Assembly (NCBI GenBank): GCA_963513935.1
Contig: OY740766.1
Coordinates: forward strand, 7,037,000 to 7,100,999
DNA: 64,000 nucleotides
Source: Aphrophora alni
Lineage: Eukaryota; Arthropoda; Insecta; Hemiptera; Aphrophoridae
Direction of reading: 5' to 3'
Every line of letters begins with the position of its first letter. Within the stretch, counting starts at the first letter, position 1. The position numbers and the translations under genes are program-made. Shown here in pieces: positions 10,701 to 22,571 of this stretch. Under the pieces are notes generated by a model. The model saw only the letters and a program-made list of their open reading frames with translations. It ran no database searches and had not been told where the DNA came from.

Positions 10701-13656
10701 TTATTATGAGGTTAAAAATGATTCCATGAAAACTATCTCTTATACTGAGGAGGCCTATTTGTGAGATAGTTAAAGATATAAAGTGATTGAGCATATATTC
10801 GACTGTAGGGCTATGATTTAATTGTGTGAGAGAGGTTTTTGATGATCAATGACATATTGGTGGAAAGAGAGTTTAGTCCGGTTAAATTAGCAAAGCCAGT
10901 TAAACAACTTTCTTTTCTACGTGGAGGAAAACATTCTAGTTTGATGCGGATTTGTGCAACAATCAAAATGGTTTATTTCAACAAAGCATAGTGTTTTAAT
11001 ATACAAGTTCTTTGTTCGCTTTTAAACCACCATTTTTTAAATAGGCTACATAAATAGTTTTAAAAAGTGACCGTTACATAACACGATATAACGAGGTATT
11101 TTTTTTAAAAAAAATATCTCCTTGTTTGGCGACCTCGACCTTGGTATTAATATACGCAAATCACTAAACTGTAGGTTCTAGATTTGAAGTAGCCTACACA
11201 TCGAATAACAGTAAAACTGCCTCAATTTTGAAATTATACGACCATTTTTTTTAGTAACAATATTCAACGAGTAGTAAAACAAAGTAAATTTGACTTTTAT
11301 ATTCGAGTTTCTATTATAATTTTGAGGTTATGTAATTAACAATGTTTTGAAGCCATAGTCAATTTGTTATTTATGATGGAAAACATGTTTAGACAGTAGC
11401 CTAAAAATGGATATTTCAAAGCTGAACAAATGAGCTAACGTGGAAAGCTAAGTAAAAAGTTATTATCGAAATTCCTTTTTTAAATTTCAAAATCGGCTTT
11501 TCTGAAATTTAATAACCTAGCTTTAGTTAATATTAATCCAAAGATTCGCATATATACACTTTGAATTTAATCATTCAAAAATGCAATCATTATAGCGCTT
11601 CTAATAGTCTTCATCGATTTATCAAACGAATTATTTTTTGGCATACCAGTCTTACAAAGGCAAGAAGTAGGCCTATTCTAATTCCAACAATGAACGGAAA
11701 CAATCCCAGTAGAGTGTTATTAATAGTTCGTAAACAAATTACATGCTAATAGTTATTTTAGTAGAAAAATGTTGTTTATCCCAGGAATTTATTACCAAAA
11801 TTCTAATATAGAAATTCTAGGTATTTGGCTATAACTTTCCTTATGGAAATTCCGATATCAAACATTAGAAAATTTCCAGGTTTACAGCCTTAGTTTTAAT
11901 TTGATATGCCGCCGTATTTGGTTTGATGCATATAAACTTATTTCTTCGCGCTTACATGTAGTTTAAAGTTGTGTGATTGGTAAAAAAATTTGCGAAAATA
12001 TCAGATGTGAGATCCTCTGAGGCCAAAACAATAATTTTGGGATTGATGTCTGTCTATCGGCGTGTACAGTGCTCTAACGGCCAAACGACTGGACCGATTG
12101 TAGTGAAATTTGGTACGTAAGCATATTTTGGCCAAATCTAGGGACTTTTTTTAAAAAAATTTTGTCGATAACTCAAAATTTAGAGGTTACGTCATGAGAC
12201 AATATTTTATTTTAACACTTGTTTCCCCTCTTTAAAAAAAAAAACCTACCGGTCATCACGGTTTCCATTTTCTCAAAATCAATTATCATTATTTTCACCA
12301 AATTTTGATAAAATGTAGCTCTTAATTACTCAAACATAACGTACTAGTAGCCATATCTCCAGAAATAGCGGTTTATGAGTTATAGATAAAAACGAAGAAA
12401 TCGGCCATAAAAACGTAACTCTATTGATTTTATTCAAATTTTAGTGAAATGTGAAGATTAATGACTCAAAACCGTGTAGAAATTTGGAAATAACAGTAAA
12501 TGACAGGTAAGGTATAATTATATATATATATAAAAACTTTGACACCTGTCATTTGACCATTATGTAATATTTATATACAAGACGAGTCACTGTCACAAAT
12601 GAACCAAGTTTAGACCATATTTAAATATACAAATTTTCTTTAAAATAATCTAAACAATATATGACCATTGCTTTTTACTTTTTTACTGACTTTTTGTCTA
12701 CGAAAAGTGTTGTCCTGTTAGTATTTCGATTATGAATGGATGTGTGAGAATGTTTGTATAACTTTTTGCAAAGTTTAGGCTATATTGTTAAAATTTATCA
12801 CCAGTAAGTTTTATAACGTTTTTAAATAGGCTAATTCTGAACAGCTTTCAAAGTATATTTAATAGATCCAAATCTGATGTATACAATAAAAGATTTATAG
12901 TTTTCAAGACATTTTTGGAAAGATACCGATCAATACGTTTAGTTTTGACTCTTTTAAAGCTCAATTTTGATTTTATCATTAGAGATCTTTTTTAAGTCGG
13001 AATTTTATGTTTTATTTTATGCAAGCATCCTCAAATTTGTATTAATCGAGAGAATGAAACGAAATAATTTTGTAAAACCGCTCAGAGATATGGCCAACAT
13101 ATGTGAAAATACTAAATTTGATCAAAATTGGCTTACTCGTTGTCAGAATGATCAGCACGTGGCAGAAACATGATTTAAGCATGCTGCTGCTTTGTAAAAG
13201 TGTTAAAATGTTTGTTTGATTTTGCGCAAATGTAGGCTACGAGCGAAAAAATTTCTCAATATAGATTTAATTTCTTAAATTTTTTGTAAATTTAAAATTG
13301 TGATGCATCAGTTGAACCTAAAAGATTTTTGTTTAAACATAGATTAAGTTTATTTAGGTTAAGATAACATACAAAAACAGTTATTATGGTTTTGTTTGTG
13401 TGTAAGAAAGCAATTTCGTTTATGCACACAATTGCAGATATTTCACACAAACTTTCTTTCATTTATACAAACATAACAAATTTGAGAACTGTCCACTTTA
13501 CAGTGGCGAAAAAATTCAAAATTATTGTTTGGTATAAATAATTATCTAATAAATAACAATTAATAAATGCGCTTACACATTCCAACTACGCACAGATTTA
13601 AATTATTACTAATAATATTCAGAATTTACTGGTAATGAAACAACCTAAACACTTAC

Positions 13657-13752
13657 TTGTAGGCGATAACAGATTAGACACACACTTCAAAGCACAATCT
13701 TTGACCAGTGTCAACAAACAGTTGCAAATCGTGACAAATGAAACTGTACTGA
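13657..13752 (-). promoter_or_regulatory. Candidate non-coding first exon and start site of the serpin
   Basis: On the minus strand a strong donor, CGCCTACAA|GTAAGTG, ends at 13657. About 93 bp upstream is TTTCAGTAC, matching the arthropod initiator TCAGT (13752-13748). The stretch is less AT-rich than its surroundings and no TATA box is visible. A spliced 5' UTR exon is required by the acceptor at 9073, and this is the best candidate read, but nothing proves the link. Confidence 0.35.
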
Positions 13753-14140
13753 AACTGGAACCAGTCCTTCAAAGTGATGTAGACATGTGCAGGCGGAAGG
13801 AGAGTGACATAGTCCCCCCCTCTCTCTCCAATCTCCACTCCCTCTCCTCTGGAGAATCATCAATGAATTGGAAATCCCAACAATCTAGTTTTAACATAAA
13901 TGTTGACAACAGATTGTTGGAATGTTTCGTGTCGGTTTAGCTTTAACAATGTATTGGCTTTGTCAGTTTATAATACGCCTATTGACATTCTAGAGCTGTT
14001 GTGATTACCTCATTGCATTGTAGGCTACCCGACACTGTGAAAATGTCCCCAGTAAACACCGGTTTACTTTCCCGTATAAGCGTATTAGAGAGAAAGTTTA
14101 CCTTGGGTAAAAAATATTAATAGTGAGTTTTCTGGAATAC

Positions 14141-15005
14141 TTTTTTTGAGGAACTAACTGGATTTTGTGTGTTTAAATAATAGGCCTACCCGACTGTCTG
14201 TCTATAATTCTTGTAGTATACTTTAACCTAAAACAGATAATCCGACTTTGGAATTTATGAAGTTTTTTAGGCCATATTTCTAACCATTTTTTTTTGATAA
14301 CTCATGTTTTTAGATACCCAATCTAACGTTTGTCATTAACGGGTTTAATGATCGAATTTTTTTTGAGGAACTAACTGGATTTTGTGTGTTTAAATAATAG
14401 GCCTACCCGACTGTCTGTCTATAATTAATTCTTGTAGTATACTTTAACCTAAAACAGATAATCTTTGGAATTTATGAAGTTTTTTAGGCCATATTTCTAA
14501 CCATTTTTTTTGATAACTCATGTTTCTTAGATACCGAATCTAACATTTGTCATTAACGGGTTTAATGATCAAATTTTTTTGAGGAACTAACTGGATTTTG
14601 TGTGTTTAAATAATAGGCCTACCCGACTGTCTGACTATAATTCTTGTAGTATACTTTAACCTAAAACAGATAATCTTTGGAATTTATGAAGTTTTTTAGG
14701 CCATATTTCTAACCTTTTTTTTTGATAACTCATGTTTTTTAGATACCCAATCTAACATTTGTCATTAACGGGTTTAATGATCAAATTTTTTTTGAGGAAC
14801 TAACTGGATTTTGTGTGTTTAAATAATAGGCCTACCCGACTGTCTGATTATAATTCTTGTAGTATACTTTAACCTAAAACAGATAACCTTTGGAATTTAT
14901 GAAATTTTTTAGGTTATATCTCTAACTATATATTTTTTTATAACTCATATTTTTTAGATACCCGATCTAACGTTTGTCATTAACGGCTTTAATGATCAAA
15001 TTTTG
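14141..15005. repeat. Tandem array, about 215-bp unit, 4 copies
   Basis: The marker GAGGAACTAACTGGATTTTG starts at 14148, 14365, 14581 and 14794, giving periods of 217, 216 and 213. Copies are nearly identical in the first half. The last copy is more diverged at its end (from about 14890). Confidence 0.93.
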
Positions 15006-15310
15006 ATTAAATTTCACCCTAAGCTCCTAATAATACGTAGCCTATCGGTTCGTATCTATCAAATAATTTTGGTTCGATAATGAAAATTACACGTCAATTG
15101 ATTATAGCGTGACAATACACGATATTGTGTATGTAGTTTCCCCCCGTTTTAACTCTCAGTATAGTACAGAATGACAAGCGCGTCGTTGGTCAATATTTGC
15201 TCTTTATTTTGATACTCTATAGTATTTAGGTCGTTTAATAAGTTTACAAGTAATGGGATTTATTAATAGAGAATTTTACTAAAATACAGGTGTTGGAAAA
15301 GTTAATTGTG

Positions 15311-15394
15311 GAGCGGTGTAGGTCATTTAGCGTGCAGAGCTTATCTCAACGTAGTTAAATTTTTACAGGATAAAAAGGTTCGAGTCCGGTTCAT
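15311..15394 (+). pseudogene. tRNA-derived sequence (SINE head or decayed tRNA)
   Basis: GGTTCGAGTCC at 15377-15387 is an exact RNA polymerase III B-box. An A-box-like TAGGTCATTTAGCGTGCAGAGC lies about 45 bp upstream. There is no clean acceptor-stem pairing, so this is a relic and not a working tRNA gene. Confidence 0.4.
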
Positions 15395-17092
15395 GGCTTT
15401 GCGTTTTTACGAGTTTTAATACTCTTTCTTTTTCATTAATCTAAATTCCTCTCCTAACAAGTTAGCCCTTATTATTAGGTCAATTTTGTTCAGGAAGTTT
15501 GTCATCCTGTGAACAGTGTATTTGTCACAGTATAAATAAACACCGGGTATTGCCAAGGTTATAGCCTATACAGTGTTACCGTGTTTCGCACAAACTTTCA
15601 CATTTGTAAATATGCAAATAACTAAACAGCATGGCTGACTATTCATTATATATACAGAAAAAGAATTCCTCCTACGGGGGTTGGAGGGGGGGAGGAGATG
15701 TTGCTATTGTTTGAAAAGTGATTCTCAAAATTAGAGTCTAGGGTATTTTGGGTCCCTTTTCTAATAATTAAAAACCAATGCGTCAAAACTCAAATAAAAA
15801 AAAAATTATGAACTAAAAGAAATCTTCATCTTCTTACTTGACGTTTTACGATTTAAACCTAAACCGATTTAGCGAATCGAGTGGAGTATTGAACTTTGAA
15901 ACCAGGTTAGCTTTTGGTCCTTTTAATTACTCAAAAAAAACTCCTTGTATCACCACTAATTGCGAGGCAGGAACAAAATGAGTAGACTTAGGAACGTAGT
16001 AGCGTTCCCGCCCTGTTGAGTACTTCGTTTTCAATGTAGAGATGATAATTACCAGGTCGAAACAAGCAAAGCATGAGTCGAATTAGGAACGCGGTAGCTT
16101 TCCGCCCTACCAAATAGCAAAGTACTTACAAATATTCCCTTGTTTTGTTTACACGTGTAAGCAATTGAATGTTTGGGCGCCATTTAGAATATTCTTGATG
16201 AATTCTGGAATAAATATTTGGAAATCCCATGTACGTATGTGTTAAATAAGAGACCTAGAGCTAACTCAAGGCCTAACCTATTTATTTCCTTATTTTTAAA
16301 GAATCAGTAGTTTGTTATTCCAATGACGTTGATTTGGAAAAGTAGGCGTGGCAATTACTTACCTAATTAGTTTATAGTATACTTAATACGTTCTTGTAAA
16401 CAACATACGGTCAAAAATGCTGGTTTTTGAGTTATCGGTAAAAAAATCGGACATAATATTAATACACTATTTCGAAATTGACTGATACCTATTTCGTTCT
16501 AATCTACGAGTGTACTAATAAATCTGTATGGTGGTCAATGATTGCCCTCTCAGATCTTAAAAACTACTAAACCGATTATAATGACAATTGGAACCTTAAA
16601 TGTTTTAACATCGAGTTTTTTTCGATATCTCAATTAGAAGTTGAGTTATGACGATGCTTCCTATTTATAGTTTTCTATTATGCTTTCTATTGTACATAGT
16701 TTTCCAATGTATTTTTTTCCATAAGAAACCATGGCAATTGTAAAGGTCGATCTTTGTTTGCAGTAATCACAGCATCTATTCGACCGATCTCGATAAAACT
16801 TTTCATTGTTCCTAATATTTTTTATAGAAGGTTGTAGATTTTGTTTCATATTGATAGGTTAAAAAGAAACTGAATTATTATAACAAATAAAAATCTGTAG
16901 CCGTCAACTTTCGCGTATACATAGTGATATAAATCGGCATCTAATCTGTGATTCTGTGTTTGAACAATCCTAATATGTGCCAAAGACACATTTTATCTCT
17001 GCGAGAGAATCACGAGTTCTTATAATTTTCTTCGCTATTTCAGACTGAGTAGATTATTAATTCTATACTAATAAATCCTATTCTTTGTTGGT

Positions 17093-17870
17093 AACTTATA
17101 AAAGCTGATTAGGCCCCTAGTTCCAGCTAAAAGTTCAACAGAAAGAAACAATAACTCTAGCCTAGACCACTGTGAAACATTTAACTTATAAACAGCTGAA
17201 TAGGTCCATCACCAATAATTAAACACAAAGATAGGTTAGGCTTAGCCTAGCTAAACCACTATGAAACATTTAACTTATAAACAGCTGAATGGGTCCATCA
17301 ACAATAATTAAACACAAAGATAGGTTAGGCTTAGCCTAGCTAAACCACTTTGAAACATTTAACTTATAAACAGCTGAATGGGCCCATCAACAATAATTAA
17401 ACACAAAGATAGGTTAGGCTTAGCCTAGCTAAACCACTTTGAAACATTTAACTTATAAACAGCTGAATAGGTCCATCACCAATAATTAAACACAAAGATA
17501 GGTTAGGCTTAGCCTAGCTAAACCACTTTGAAACATTTAACTTATAAACAGCTGAATAGGTCCATCACCAATAATTAAACACAAAGATAGGTTAGGCTTA
17601 GCCTAGCTAAACCACTTTGAAACATTTAACTTATAAACAGCTGAATAGGTACATCACCAATAATAATTAAACAATCAGATAGGTTAGGCTTAGCCTAGCT
17701 AAATCACTTTGAAACATTTAACTTATAAACAGCTGAATGGGTCCATCAACAATAATTAAACACAAAGATAGGTTAGGCTTAGCCTAGCTAAACCAATATG
17801 AAACGTTTAACTTATAAACAGCTGAATAGGTACATCAGCAATAATTAAACACAAAGTAAAGTTAGGTTTA
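17093..17870. repeat. Tandem array, 89-bp unit, 8 full copies plus a partial one
   Basis: The marker GAAACATTTAACTTATAAAC recurs at 17174, 17263, 17352, 17441, 17530, 17619, 17711 and 17800. The spacing is 89 except for one 92-bp step, where TAATAATT is expanded. Each unit includes TAGGTTAGGCTTAGCCTAGC, which contains the inverted repeat AGGCTTAGCCT. Confidence 0.95.
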
Positions 17871-18427
17871 AATGCGATAATTCGCGCGCAGTTTGAACAG
17901 CTTATATGGTTTCTTTCAGACAGATCTTATTTTCCATTAGTTTTTTGTAAAATAAATTTCCATAGAAATCAAAATGATTCATTATTTTTTCCTGCTTTAA
18001 TTTTGGTTCTAGACTTTTTTTGGGTGTTGTAGACAATTACCAAGAATTAATGTTTTCAGTTTTTGTCGATGACTAAATTATCCTTTAAGCTATAGAAAGA
18101 ATAAAAACCATTTTGTTTGATTTAAAAAAAAGAAAAATATTTTATCTTTTGTAAATATTTTGTATAATTAACGGTTTTTGAGATATTCGAAGATATATAG
18201 TTTAAATATCCAACATTTTAAAATGAGTAAAGGAAATGGGTTGATTATTTTTTCCTAAAATTAAGTCTTTGTAAGCATGCAAAATTTCAACTCCACATGA
18301 TTTAGCTACAGTTAAAAAAATATGATTTTGTTTTTTGTTAAGAAAATGACGGCTAGATTGACAACTAATCACTTTAGGAAATGTGTTTATATAAACTTTT
18401 TTATTGGTTTTGATGTAATAAATAAGC

Positions 18428-18470
18428 TGCTGAAGTTTTGGACGATTTTTTGAAACACCCTGTATATATT
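18428..18470 (-). repeat. Transposon-terminus-like motif TATACAGGGTGTTTCAAA
   Basis: The minus strand reads ATATACAGGGTGTTTCAAAA followed by AATCGTCC. TATACAGGGTG-type ends recur in the window at 42001, 42499, 46372 and 47242, and such ends are widespread in arthropod DNA transposons. The partner end was not found here. Confidence 0.3.
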
Positions 18471-19947
18471 TTTTTATTTCACAAACTATTGATAAGGGAA
18501 ATTTTATCTTTAAACTTATCTCCCACAAGTAATAGAAAAAAATGAGTAGGCCTAATTACGATAATTACTTTTTTTCTTCTTTCTTACGTTTAATAAAATA
18601 AGTAGTCCAGAAAAAATTTAGAGAAATGTCGACAAATATTATTTTTTGTTACATGGTTTGTGTTGTAAACTGAGTGTGAGAGAAAATTAATGCGCAGTTT
18701 AGTCTAGGAGTAAGTACGGAAAAAAAAAACTTGATATTATGTTTCAAAGTTCAAAACTTATATAAAAAAGCTCTATATACTATACCCCGGGACAACTGTG
18801 TACTGATGAATCGTACTTGGCCAAATAAATAAATACCGATATCAAAGGCTGTGACTTACGAAGAAGATATTATGCTACTCAAATCTAAATTAATGTAAAC
18901 TTGTTGATTGTCGTTATGTTTTGTTTGTGTTTGTGATATAATTTTAGTTGTCAGTGTAGGTTGTGATTGAAGAAAATGAGAATTACATATTATTTTGTAA
19001 GTACTGTATCTTATTTTTTAATTTGGTTGAAAAATTGTAGTTGTAAATTGGGGTTATGTCGGTGATATAACATTTATTGAAGATGGTTTTTAGGTTATAC
19101 ATGGTGAATATCATTTAGACTTAGGCCTAAGTTTATTACAGATTTCGGAGTATTAGGCCTATAATATAGGCTCACGTGCAACGGTAAATATCGGTTGTAC
19201 ATCGTCCTTCGATTGCTATAAAAAATCATGAGTTATTAGTATTAACGTTGTCATTCCTAACCTACGCAGCTGGATTTCATACTTTTATAAATCTCATTTT
19301 CTATTAAACTAATGCATTTTGGGACTTGAAATGTTTATTGCGACACATAATATGATCCTTTGAATACAAGGTAAATACTTTCTTAATTTTTATACAGAAA
19401 AATAAAAGGACGATGTACATCCGATATTTACCAATATAAATACTTTGTGTATTCGAGATTGAAGGAGATATGTAATTCTAAATGATTTAGCATAACCCTT
19501 ACTGTTACGGAAGGTCATGTATAGAAAATTAATATTAGTAATGAGTCATTGTAAACGGTAGGCCTAATACGTGCCAAAATTAATCAGACTTTTATTCACA
19601 TCATTTGCATAATGATTTTAATGTTTAGTCATAAACAAGTCAGTTAAATACAAAATCAGGAAACTGTATTAGGCCTACACTCTATAATGTACTCAAATGT
19701 CTTGAACCAGCTGTAGGCCTACTCGCTTTTAACTGATAACTCCAGAACCAAATTTGGAGTATGTGTGACTAATACGTTGGGTTCGTCTTCTTAGAGGCTT
19801 TGAAAAAATGTAATAAAAATCCCATTTTTGAATTTACGTCACCTAAAATTTGGAGTTAAAAACCATAATAAAAATTGTTGTCGAGATACGCCTTAAAATA
19901 TGATTACGTTTGATATGTTGTGCACTTCAAAACGGTTCAAAATTGTC

Positions 19948-20024
19948 TGTGCAATATACAAATGTTTGTGCAATATACAAATGTTTGTGCAATATACAAA
20001 TATTTGTGCAATATACAAATGTTT
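19948..20024. repeat. 19-bp tandem repeat, 4 copies
   Basis: TGTGCAATATACAAATGTT repeats at 19948, 19967, 19986 and 20005 with one substitution (ATATTT in the third copy). Confidence 0.9.
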
Positions 20025-20579
20025 GTGAAAAATGTATAACATAATAGATAAACTTACTTGTTGACCTACAAATTATTCTGAACAAAAACATAAATTTGCT
20101 AATAATCTTATAATTTATACCGATTTTAACTCAGTGTAGGAATGAGCGCCAGCCGACCCAACATTTGACGAGGGTAATTTTGCGTTTGGCAGAGCAATTG
20201 CCAGTGGTGGGAGGAGTCGGGTCAGGCCAGGTTGAGAAAACCCATTATAGTCACAAAGTCATTGGTTTGGTAAGGGGTTTCCAGGATGGTCGTTTAAACT
20301 GGAAAGTATCCTAAATCCATGGAGATTGTTGAACATAAGTCTACCTCTTACAGAATTATTAGAAGGAAAAACATAGCCTCTACTGTACCGCAATACTTAA
20401 TGAAACGTATATTAAGACATATTAGGCGTACACAAAACATCAGCCACATAAAATAAAGCTATTTCAACTTATTTAAATAATATAAATTATCACTCGTGCT
20501 AAGAAAACAAAAGCTCACAATGATAACATTTAGGTTAATGGAATAATAATGTAGGACTACTGTATGATATTGAGTAACA

Positions 20580-20662
20580 CAACCTAACCTAACCTAACCT
20601 AAAATAAACTAACCTAACCTAACCTACCATAATTAACCTAACCTAACCTAACCTACCATAAT
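20580..20662. repeat. Interstitial telomere-like CCTAA repeats
   Basis: Blocks of three to four consecutive CCTAA units (for example AACCTAACCTAACCTAACCT), interrupted by AAATAAACT and by CCATAATTA. CCTAA/TTAGG is the common insect telomere motif. A small second run, GGTTTAGGTTAGGTTAGGTT, lies at about 29512. Confidence 0.8.
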
Positions 20663-21274
20663 TATTTTGTTACTCTTGTCACAGAATCCTACACGTGAAA
20701 AGTAGATATGGTACTGTCAGGAAATATATAAGTAATTGCAAGTTTTAAAAGTTAACTATAAAATATTAATTTCCTGTCTAAATAACGAATGTTTGGACAT
20801 CATTAACATTTCTTTTCGAGTCTGGGCTTCCGAAAAACCCAAGCTGGGGGGTCATTAGCCCTTACTTCCCCTTTTCGAATGTTAGTTAAATGACACAATC
20901 CCGCGTGAAAACTGGCAAATAAAAAAATATAACAGTTTAGGAATAATTGGAGTTAAATAAAAATGAACATTGACCGCCGTCATCAAAAGCTCGTTTTAAT
21001 AAAATACTTACTTCCGTTAAGGACCTATTTATGGCTTGAGACAAGCAAGACGTGTTTATGTAAAATTTTGATAGTTTTTCCAACGACGGCGGCCATGGTT
21101 CATTTTTAACGATTAGTATTTGTTTATTTTTATTCGTTTTTGAGAATGAGTTAGATGGAAAGTTTGTGCACTCCTTATTTCTTACATTTAGTGCCCAAAC
21201 CTTTAAATAAATCGGTATTGTTCGCCACTTGTTCAAAAATATCGGTTACAGAGTTATCGGTTCAAGACTAGGAA

Positions 21275-21605
21275 CAGTTTCAATTCTGACGCTATTTGAG
21301 TAATCGAAGGCTAAAAAACCGGGGGGGGGGGATTGTGGAATTGCTGTATAACACAGTTTTCGATTCTGACGCCATTTAAGTAACCGAGGGCTAAAAAACA
21401 GGGGGGGGGGATTGTAGAGTTGCTGTAAAACACAGTTTTCGATTCTGACGCCATTTAAGTAACCGAGGGCTAAAAAACCGGGGGGGGGGGATTGTAGAGT
21501 TGCTGTAAAACACAGTTTCGATTCTGACACTATTTAAGTAATCGAGGGCTAAAAAACCGGGGGGGGGGGGAGGGAATTATGGAGTTTCTGTAAAACACAG
21601 TTTTC
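21275..21605. repeat. Tandem array of about 80 bp with long G runs, 4 copies
   Basis: The unit is CGATTCTGACGCCATTTAAG followed by TAACCGAGGGCTAAAAAACC, a run of 9-12 G, then GATTGTAGAGTTGCTGTAAA. The four G runs lie near 21321, 21402, 21480 and 21559. Their differing lengths are typical of slippage, or of sequencing uncertainty in homopolymers. Confidence 0.92.
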
Positions 21606-22571
21606 CCAAATTTTACTGTACCAATTTAGTCAAATGTTGGTGAAATGTTATTTCATCAAATACAATTTACACTTAAGACGCCGAGATTATGACTTCATTT
21701 AAATATGTAAATAATTTGTATAAATTTAATACGACATTGTTAATTAATGTTAATTTTTTTGACTGACACGTATCGAAATAACATGTTTTTGTTTTGTTTT
21801 GTGAATGCGCGTGTGACAAAATTTTGTTGCTATTTATTTATAAAACAGCTGATGTTTTTAGAATATTATTTTATTTGCTTCCCATTAGGACAGTTAATTT
21901 TTGTCGTCACTTCTCATTTACTTATTGCAATGTAAAAAATAAACTGATATATAATTAATAGGAATTTCATTATAAACATTCAAATTATTTGAGGAAACAT
22001 ATATTTTCAATTGTTAATATTACCTAATGAATTTTGTATTTGAAAAAAAAAAAAAAACTATTTTAAGTTTAAAACAGTCAACTAAGGATTTTCTAGGAAT
22101 TCAAGTTGTCACAGTGCATTTTAATTAGTCTAAAATTAAAAGCAAGGTCGTCAGAAGTAAAAGCTTAAGTGCTTACATGTAACTGGTTATTTTTTATTGA
22201 ATGTAACATGGAGAACCATACTGTTTTAGTCTTGTGGAACTGCGTACCTTTCATTTTTAGAAATTGTTGAATTCCCATGAACTCTCCTGGAAGTTCATGG
22301 AGATACACGGTTTTATTGGCCATTGTCACAGGAAGGATTTCCGGTTAGAAACATCATACTGTGGTGGATAAATAATTATGTTTTCGTGTCAGTTTATAAC
22401 TCCACAGTTTTTGTACATTACTTAGTTACAGAGTGATTCAAAATTCCGCACGGCTTATAATTTTCCTCAAGATTTATTGTCTCGAGGGTTGAAATTGTGT
22501 ACTACAAAATATATAACTGTATAATAATTACACCAAATTACACAAATAACCATTTTATTCGAAAAGGAGAG

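Larger units (their letters stand above)
9073..13656 (-). other. Probable 5' UTR intron of the serpin
   Basis: If the first exon ending at 13657 is right, this is a 4.6-kb intron with donor ACAA|GTAAGTG and acceptor TTGTTCAG|GTTAAAC. It contains the minisatellite at 9178-9535, one copy of the dispersed repeat (about 10185-10700), and a dispersed-repeat segment at about 12030-12200. No coding exon is seen in it. Confidence 0.4.

Noticed and set aside
13635..13940. 101-codon plus-strand frame
   Set aside because: No matching splice partners or family. The same DNA on the minus strand has a strong donor and initiator that suit the missing serpin 5' exon.
20140..20340. GC-richer stretch suspected to be an exon
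   Set aside because: All frames are interrupted or lack recognisable motifs. No convincing splice borders were found.
21246..21530. 94-codon frame rich in proline
   Set aside because: The prolines are the complement of G homopolymers in the 80-bp array. No coding evidence.
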